64,000 nucleotides of DNA from Ascaphus truei (taxonomy: Eukaryota > Chordata > Amphibia > Anura > Ascaphidae). Positions 58,848-64,000 of this stretch are shown here, piece by piece (the stretch's first letter is position 1; each line of letters begins with the position of its first letter). The notes beneath the pieces were generated by a model that had not been told where the DNA came from, did not search any database, and saw only the letters and a program-made list of their open reading frames with translations. The DNA is taken from the NCBI GenBank assembly GCA_036426205.1, contig WSYH01000839.1, forward strand, positions 36,862-100,861, read 5' to 3'. The position numbers and the translations under genes were made by a program.

Positions 58848-60057
58848 GTAAGTGCCATGTCCGGCTTCACACGAGGGAGTGACCGGGGCCTCGGCACGGT
58901 CCCGTATTCACTGGCTGCTCATCCCCTCTCCCAACAGAAGGGCTGAAGCACATGTACTGGAGCAACAATCCCCCAAAACTGGTTCAAGTACTAGCACAGA
59001 TCACTGCATTGTTTATTGATGGGGAGGTTCTGTTCTGACTGACAGATTCAATCTGTCAGTGGTGACATTGGATACCGAGGCTTGAGCCTCATTACTCCAA
59101 GTTCTTTTGTTGAGTGTATTGTCGCACATTTAGAAAGCTTCTTGATCTGTGTTACCACAGCTGAGTTGGTTTCACAGGGTCAGAGCTGTGATGGGGTTTA
59201 GTGATGGTCCAGCATCTGACCACTTTATGTAGCAGCAGTGAATGCTGGGAGTTGTAGTTCTTTATTAAGGACAATGCTACCTACACAAGCTGTGTGTGTT
59301 TGGGGAAAATGGGTATTAGGTATATTGGGGGGAAATATTTGGTAATGGTTTTTTCTTTTTCTTTTCTTCAAAACCCTTGTCCTTACTACTGTTAAAGGTT
59401 TAGTCCCACTTAGTGGGCAAAAGTTCTTTCTTTTTTTTTTAACCAACTTTTATCAATGTACCTTTTGTCGCTCCCTGTGTAACGTTCTGATCCTGTCTGG
59501 TTCTTCTCCGTTCCTTCTCTGGCTGATGATAGCGTGATAAATAGTTTAAACACAACAACAAAAGTGGAAATGTCTGGATCGACAATCGTATAGGCAACAG
59601 CTTGCCAACAGTCTTATTACAAGAGATGTATTTATTTATAAAAGTTTTACAAGGAAGTAATACATTGAGAGTTACCTCTCGTTTTCAAGTCTGTCCTAGG
59701 CACAGATTAGGAAAGATTGTTATATACTAACATTTTTTCAAATTTATATATATATTTGAAGTTTATCTAAAAACGATGGTGTCGGTCACCTAGATTTAAC
59801 CCATTATTCTACAGGCTGCTGCCATTTGGGCTCAGGAAAGGCTGCTGTTTAAATATTGAGTTTTGCACTCGTCCGATAGTAGCGGGCTTGCATTCAGGGC
59901 AGCGCCTGTGACAGGTATAAAAGACCCTAAATAAACAGGACACTGAGTAATAAATTGAGCCGATTACGACCAAGCGGGCCGCCATATTCTGTATGCTTCC
60001 TTGGTTAGGAGTGTCACCGGGGGCGTCCTGACGTCACCGCGCTCTCTCCCGTCTCAG
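58848..60057 (+). other. NICN1 intron 1
   Basis: Contains TGCTGGGAGTTGTAGT (59243-59258), the reverse complement of an ACTACAACTCCCAGCA motif of the ZNF143/SBS type, and T-rich and AT-rich tracts. No other gene was seen. Confidence 0.7.
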
Positions 60058-60243
60058 GTGCAGGAGATCACGTTTAAGAACTATTACACGGCCTTCCTGA
60101 CGGTGCGGATCCAGCAGAAGAGACCGTCGGAGCCGGCGGCCCACACGGCCGCGTGGCGCACGTGCGTCAGAAACCTGCGGCTGATGCCCAACCCTCACAC
60201 GGAGGAGGGCGCCCAGGACTATGTGTCATTGTACAGACACCAG
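60058..60243 (+). CDS. nicn1: NICN1 coding exon 2
   Basis: 186 nt, phase 0 at both ends, between CCCGTCTCAG and GTCAGT. Encodes residues 45-106, including QEITFKNYYTAFLTVRIQQ and MPNPHTEEGAQDYVSLYRHQ, both highly conserved nicolin blocks. A few more residues lie between the blocks (PSEPAAHTAAW) than in the human protein as I recall it. Confidence 0.96.
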
Positions 60244-60594
60244 GTCAGTCCCGGCAGAGAGTGGGGGCGCATCATGTAAACCCTCAAACAGAACTCGGTA
60301 TTACCAACACACATGCACATCTGTGCACTGATCATGTATGTGGCACAGTGTCACCACATGGTTGATCTGTCTAATTTAGCCCTATATGTAGCAGTGCAGT
60401 TTCCCCTAAAAATGTCCTACATTGAAAGTGAGGTTCCTTATCTTTATTTATTTCCCTAGCTGTTTTTGAAGTTGTTTTAACTTTTTATTTAACAAGGCCC
60501 AAAAGCCTGCAGTAGATTTGTCCCCACATGGCAACCTCTGCTGTTCATTCTCGCTCCACAGAGCTCTTTCCATGCTGACTTTAAACAGCCTCAA

Positions 60595-60735
60595 GACTCG
60601 GTGAGACACACGCTTCCGCAAGCCTGCGGAAGCGTGCGCGAGCCCCTGCTAAAGCCGCTCTCATTGCGGCTGCAGGGGCTCAGTGCCGAGCAGCAGCGCG
60701 CCTCATGCGCTGACCATGCCCGAGGCCTTATCCAA
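60595..60735 (+). mobile_element. GC-rich dispersed repeat, copy 2 (NICN1 intron 2)
   Basis: Same family as 47925-48110, in the opposite orientation. Contains inverted pairs such as CGCTTCCGCA with TGCGGAAGCG (60611-60632). The downstream part (AGCTTCTCTCAGGAGGCTC) may belong to it. Confidence 0.6.
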
Positions 60736-61184
60736 AGCTTCTCTCAGGAGGCTCTTTGGAGACCAGTGATGTCACAACACGGGAGGGGCTTAGTAATAAT
60801 GGAAACTTTGGCTCTGTTGTTATTATTAATACAGAATTGTAAGCTCTCAGGAGCAGGGCCCTCATTGCCTTCTGTGTCCGTTTGTGCTTGTTTCATATGT
60901 CATTCTGTTGATGTAATTGACACCTCTCTATAACCCCATTGTACCGCGCTACCCAATATGTGGGCGCTTTACAAATAAGCAATAATAACAGAACACACGT
61001 TCGGTGGGCAGGGAAAAACACTAGAGAATGGACCCTCCTTTCTATGTAGTATGGCCAAGACATTTGTAAAAACGAAAATAAATAAACATGCAGCAACAGA
61101 AAATCGATAATAGTCACAAGATGCAAAGATTGGTTTTTAATCTGTTTGTTGAACGTGCTTTTCCACCAAGGTTTTTCTTTCTTA

Positions 61185-61480
61185 TCGGATTGAAGCAGGG
61201 GGTCTCCGGAGGTGAACCCCACCATTTTCAGCTCCGGGGGATCCCCTGCCGTCAGAGATACTCACCTCTAAAAACTACACTGTGGTAGTGTCATCGGCTG
61301 GGTAAACAATATGGAGGTACGAAGCTTCCGCAGCACGGGAACCAATGGGAAGACACGTTTCCCTGTTGGCCCGCATGTTGCGGCAGATTGAAGAATCATT
61401 GAGCAGAGGCAGCACCTATGGAGGAAAGTATCCGAGGAAGTGGGGAGACCCTTCCCCCGGAGACCCCCTGCTTCATACCC
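61185..61480. mobile_element. MITE-like element with inverted ends (NICN1 intron 2)
   Basis: TGAAGCAGGGGGTCTCCGG at about 61191-61209 is matched in reverse complement by CCGGAGACCCCCTGCTTCA at about 61456-61474. Internally GGGGGATCCCC forms a second palindrome. The core motif resembles the GGGGGTCCCC...CTGAA foldback at 43.4 kb. Confidence 0.7.
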
Positions 61481-61609
61481 ATAAAAAAAAATGGCTGTAA
61501 TGCCGGTTTGAGGTCGTCTTGTTTCCCATCGCTACTAAATGTTATTAGAAACTAAGATCTTGACGTCTGTCGCCCTCCCCTCCCCACCCCACCCCCCGTC
61601 TTCTCCCAG

Positions 61610-61723
61610 ATGCTCTGTGACATGGATAATGTCACCTTCATCCGTCTGATCCTGCGACAGCCATCACCTGTCTGGTTGAACTTCACCTTGGAGGAGCTGC
61701 AGATAAATCAACCCGGGAAGCAG
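61610..61723 (+). CDS. nicn1: NICN1 coding exon 3
   Basis: 114 nt, phase 0, between TTCTCCCAG and GTACCA. Encodes residues 107-144: MLCDM, then RLILRQPSPVWLNFTLEELQ, a diagnostic nicolin segment. Confidence 0.96.
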
Positions 61724-61742
61724 GTACCAGATTTTCTGAACA

Positions 61743-61925
61743 CAGGAGGTGCTCAACTCCAGTCCTCAAGATCCCCTCCCTCCCCCTTCCTCCCCTCCAA
61801 CAGGTCAGGTTTTAAGGATATCTCTGCTTCAGCACAGGTGGCTGAATCAGTCCCTGCTGGGTTATCCTTAAGACCTGATCTGCTGGGGGGGGGGGGGGCT
61901 TGAGGACTGGAGTTGAGAACCCCTG
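61743..61925. mobile_element. hAT-like MITE with 19-bp core inverted ends (NICN1 intron 3)
   Basis: The ends CTCAACTCCAGTCCTCAAG and CTTGAGGACTGGAGTTGAG are perfect reverse complements, within outer ends CAGG and CCTG. The interior is also partly palindromic (AGGTCAGGTTTTAAGGATAT with ATCCTTAAGACCTGATCT). A convincing target duplication was not found. It starts 19 bp after the exon 3 donor. Confidence 0.75.
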
Positions 61926-62246
61926 TCTTACGTCTTGAGAGTAGAGCGGGAGGGGGTTCGGTCTGTAAATTATGGGGGGTAATTAGAGTGTTCGGTACCC
62001 GGGAAGTGCTTTGGGAGGAGAGTTACTAATGATAAAGAATCCGCCCAGTGTACCGAGGAAGGCTGCTTCTGCAGTAGCAACGTTGTGAATACAGAATGAT
62101 ATTACTGTAGAAATCGGGCACTTTTTCATTTAACACAGAGAATTCGTTTCAAGGAGATATTTATAATAAGAATCGGCGCTGAATATCTTTGTGTGTTAAT
62201 AAGAAACTCTTGTGATGACGCGGAACGTGTTTTCCTGGTGTTTCAG

Positions 62247-62318
62247 AGTCCGCAGAAAAGGTTTTCCTGGTGTTTGTCTCACTTATCTGACCAGGAGCAG
62301 CTGCAAACCCTGCACAAG
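62247..62318 (+). CDS. nicn1: NICN1 coding exon 4
   Basis: 72 nt, phase 0, between GTGTTTCAG and GTGAGT. Encodes residues 145-168 (SPQKRFSWCLSHLSDQEQLQ, then TLHK). This is the least conserved part of the family. The exon call rests on splice sites, phase, position and the WLSH-like match (CLSH). Confidence 0.88.
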
Positions 62319-62463
62319 GTGAGTGAGAGGCTTACAGATCAACCAGGACTGGTCTGTAAGGTCAGTCTGACATGCACACACCTGCAGAAAGCACATGTAC
62401 CGCCAGTCCCACTGCTCAACTGATCTACTCAAAGTGAAAGCACTCGGATATTTAACACATTGT

Positions 62464-62836
62464 CAGTCGCTCTGTCCCCCCCTGCCCCCAGAGTCGCTCT
62501 GTCCCCCCCTGCCCCCAGAGTCGCTCTGTCCCCCCCTGCCCCCAGAGTCGCTCTGTCCCCCCTTGCCCCGGAGTCGCTCTGTCCCCCCTTGCCCCGGAGT
62601 CGCTCTGTCCCCCCTTGCCCCGGAGTCGCTCTGTCCCCCCTTGCCCCGGAGTCGCTCTGTCCCCCCTTGCCCCGGAGTCGCTCTGTCCCCCCTTGCCCCG
62701 GAGTCGCTCTGTCCCCCCTTGCCCCGGAGTCGCTCTGTCCCCCCTTGCCCCGGAGTCGCTCTGTCCCCCCTTGCCCCGGAGTCGCTCTGTCCCCCCTTGC
62801 CCCGGAGTCGCTCTGTCCCCCCCGGCCCCCGGAGTC
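62464..62836 (+). repeat. 26-bp VNTR in NICN1 intron 4
   Basis: About 14 copies of a 26-bp unit, GTCGCTCTGTCCCCCC followed by TTGCCCCGGA. The first three copies carry a CTGCCCCCAGA variant. The minus strand is G-rich with runs of 4-6 G. Open frames over this array are artefacts of repetition. Confidence 0.95.
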
Positions 62837-63045
62837 GTTCAGCTTAGTCACACTAAGGCTTTAAATGCCAGAACTGGCATATATAAAATACGCACACGCA
62901 CACATCTAGTGTGGGCTCTGACCCTCATCTCTGGGGGAGGATCTGGCCCTTTAACCCCTTCATAGCCAGAGTTGCCTGCAATACATCTGGCTGTGTAGGG
63001 GTTAAAACTCACCCTGCAGCGTTCATAATGTTCTGTCTCCCTTAG

Positions 63046-63150
63046 GGTCTCCCGGACCCCAACAAGATATCCAGCGAGGTGCAGCAGATGTGGGCGCTCA
63101 CAGAGGTGATGAGGGCCAATCAGAGCACAGCGAGCGTCGGGAGGTTTGAT
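63046..63150 (+). CDS. nicn1: NICN1 coding exon 5; last exon beyond the window
   Basis: 105 nt, phase 0, between TCTCCCTTAG and GTGAGT. Encodes residues 169-203, with GLPDPNKISSEVQQMWALTE and IGRFD-like VGRFD. The family ends with about 13 more residues. No matching exon was found up to 64000, so the gene runs off the window. The expected full length, about 216 residues, agrees with the 213-residue human protein. Confidence 0.95.
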
Positions 63151-64000
63151 GTGAGTGGTCTTGGGGGGGGGGGGGTAGGGTTTACAGCTTTTGGTTGGGG
63201 GCGCATGGTTTCAGATGTTGGGGGGGCAGGGTTTACAGCTTGTTGGGGGAGGGGGGGGAGGGTTACACGTTGTTTGGGTAGGAGGGGGCAGGGTTTACGA
63301 ACTTGTGGGTGGAGGTGGAGATTCCCGATTAGCAGTCAACAGTTCCAGTTACTGAGCATGTGAGGGGGACATGTCTCCCAAACCTAGAACTGTCCCCTTG
63401 GGGGCTTGCTAGGTCATGCGAACCCCAGAGCTGGCTGCATGAATGTCTCTGAAGGTGCTCTAAATATAGGAACAGACCACTCTTGGCTGTCAACAGGGCC
63501 AAAGATATACTCCTGTGCTGCAGAGCACGCACCTCTGTGCACAGCTTTCCTTTTCATGGTGGAATGGCTGCATACGACATTAACGCTTCTGTCGTACACC
63601 CTGAATCGTCCACGGGCGGACCGCACCTGACTCGGAGGTGGTATCCGTGCGGGCTAAGCTTGGAATGTCACTGACAGGAGTTCTGTGGCATGGAAGGGGT
63701 TAAGACTACCACCTCTGATTTCACAATCATTTCAGATGTAAATTTTACCGACAGCAATAGGCACCACAGGATTGGTTACCATCACCTTCCACCCTAGTCG
63801 CAGCCCGAGAGGCCTGCGCACCGTAGGATGTATTGGCAGGCGTCTCTTGTCGCTAAGGGTTCGGGATGTTAGCCACAGCGTCCTACAGTGCATCAAGATT
63901 GGCTAACGTCGCATGAGTAGTGGTTACAGATGACTGGTTGACCAGCGAGAGGGACAAAAATCACAAGAGTCATGACTACAAATGACTCGTAGCAAGGGCT
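63151..64000 (+). other. NICN1 intron 5 (partial)
   Basis: Starts with four imperfect G-rich repeats around GGGTTTACAGCTT (63175-63310). The rest has no recognised feature, and the last NICN1 exon was not found. Confidence 0.6.

Noticed and set aside
59520..59545. CTGATGATAGCGTGATAAA as a hammerhead core
   Set aside because: No GAAA core and no stems.
62395..62965. Three plus-strand and one minus-strand frames of 116-150 codons
   Set aside because: Produced by the 26-bp VNTR. The frames exist only because of the repetition.
63151..64000. Last NICN1 exon inside the window
   Set aside because: No AG-bounded segment encoding a nicolin-like C-terminus could be found. CAGATGTAA at about 63734 gives an immediate stop.

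Overview
The window is vertebrate nuclear DNA, most likely from an amphibian (probably a frog or toad). Two spliced vertebrate genes lie on the + strand. One is a TMEM244-family membrane protein gene (exons between about 15.4 and 44.5 kb). The other is NICN1, nicolin-1 (five of its exons at 58.7-63.2 kb; the last lies beyond the window). Nothing looks prokaryotic. The species assignment is inference from the gene families and the amphibian-style repeat content.

Region 1 (1-42.5 kb) is a tandem array of about five units with a period near 8.3 kb. Each unit has, in order: a decayed L1-type LINE ending in poly(A); about 0.9 kb of unidentified DNA; an array of a 35-bp minisatellite; a spacer of about 240 bp; the same minisatellite in reverse complement; and about 0.3 kb of intron. 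Four of the units then carry TMEM244 exons A and B and a 50-bp minisatellite, and two also carry exon C. Units 2-4 are nearly identical; units 1 and 5 are full of single-base indels. The copies of exons A-C differ in integrity, and the copy nearest the 3' exons is damaged in A and C. Two-base N runs and indel noise mean that real duplication and assembly or consensus error are hard to separate.

Region 2 (42.5-44.6 kb) is unduplicated: a TG-rich repeat split by a composite insertion containing a large foldback, then TMEM244 exons D and E, the stop codon and AATAAA signals. All exon phases from A to E are compatible.

Region 3 (44.6-58.6 kb) is repeat-rich intergenic DNA. It contains a 34-bp minisatellite; a retroelement remnant with a complete hammerhead ribozyme fold (47.65 kb); microsatellites; a solo LTR inserted in a TG-rich minisatellite with a hAT-type MITE inside it (8-bp target duplication); and a non-autonomous LTR retrotransposon. 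The retrotransposon has PBS, PPT, a 3' LTR and a truncated 5' LTR, and its single 742-residue ORF encodes a duplicated cysteine-rich module and no recognisable pol. A non-LTR retrotransposon tail, itself split by a Tigger/pogo-like MITE, precedes NICN1.

Region 4 (58.6-64 kb) is NICN1. Its introns hold MITE-like foldbacks, a second copy of a GC-rich dispersed repeat also present at 48 kb, and a 26-bp VNTR in intron 4. NICN1 encodes a small subunit associated with the tubulin polyglutamylase complex. TMEM244 encodes a multi-pass membrane protein of unknown function. Nothing in the sequence links the two functionally.
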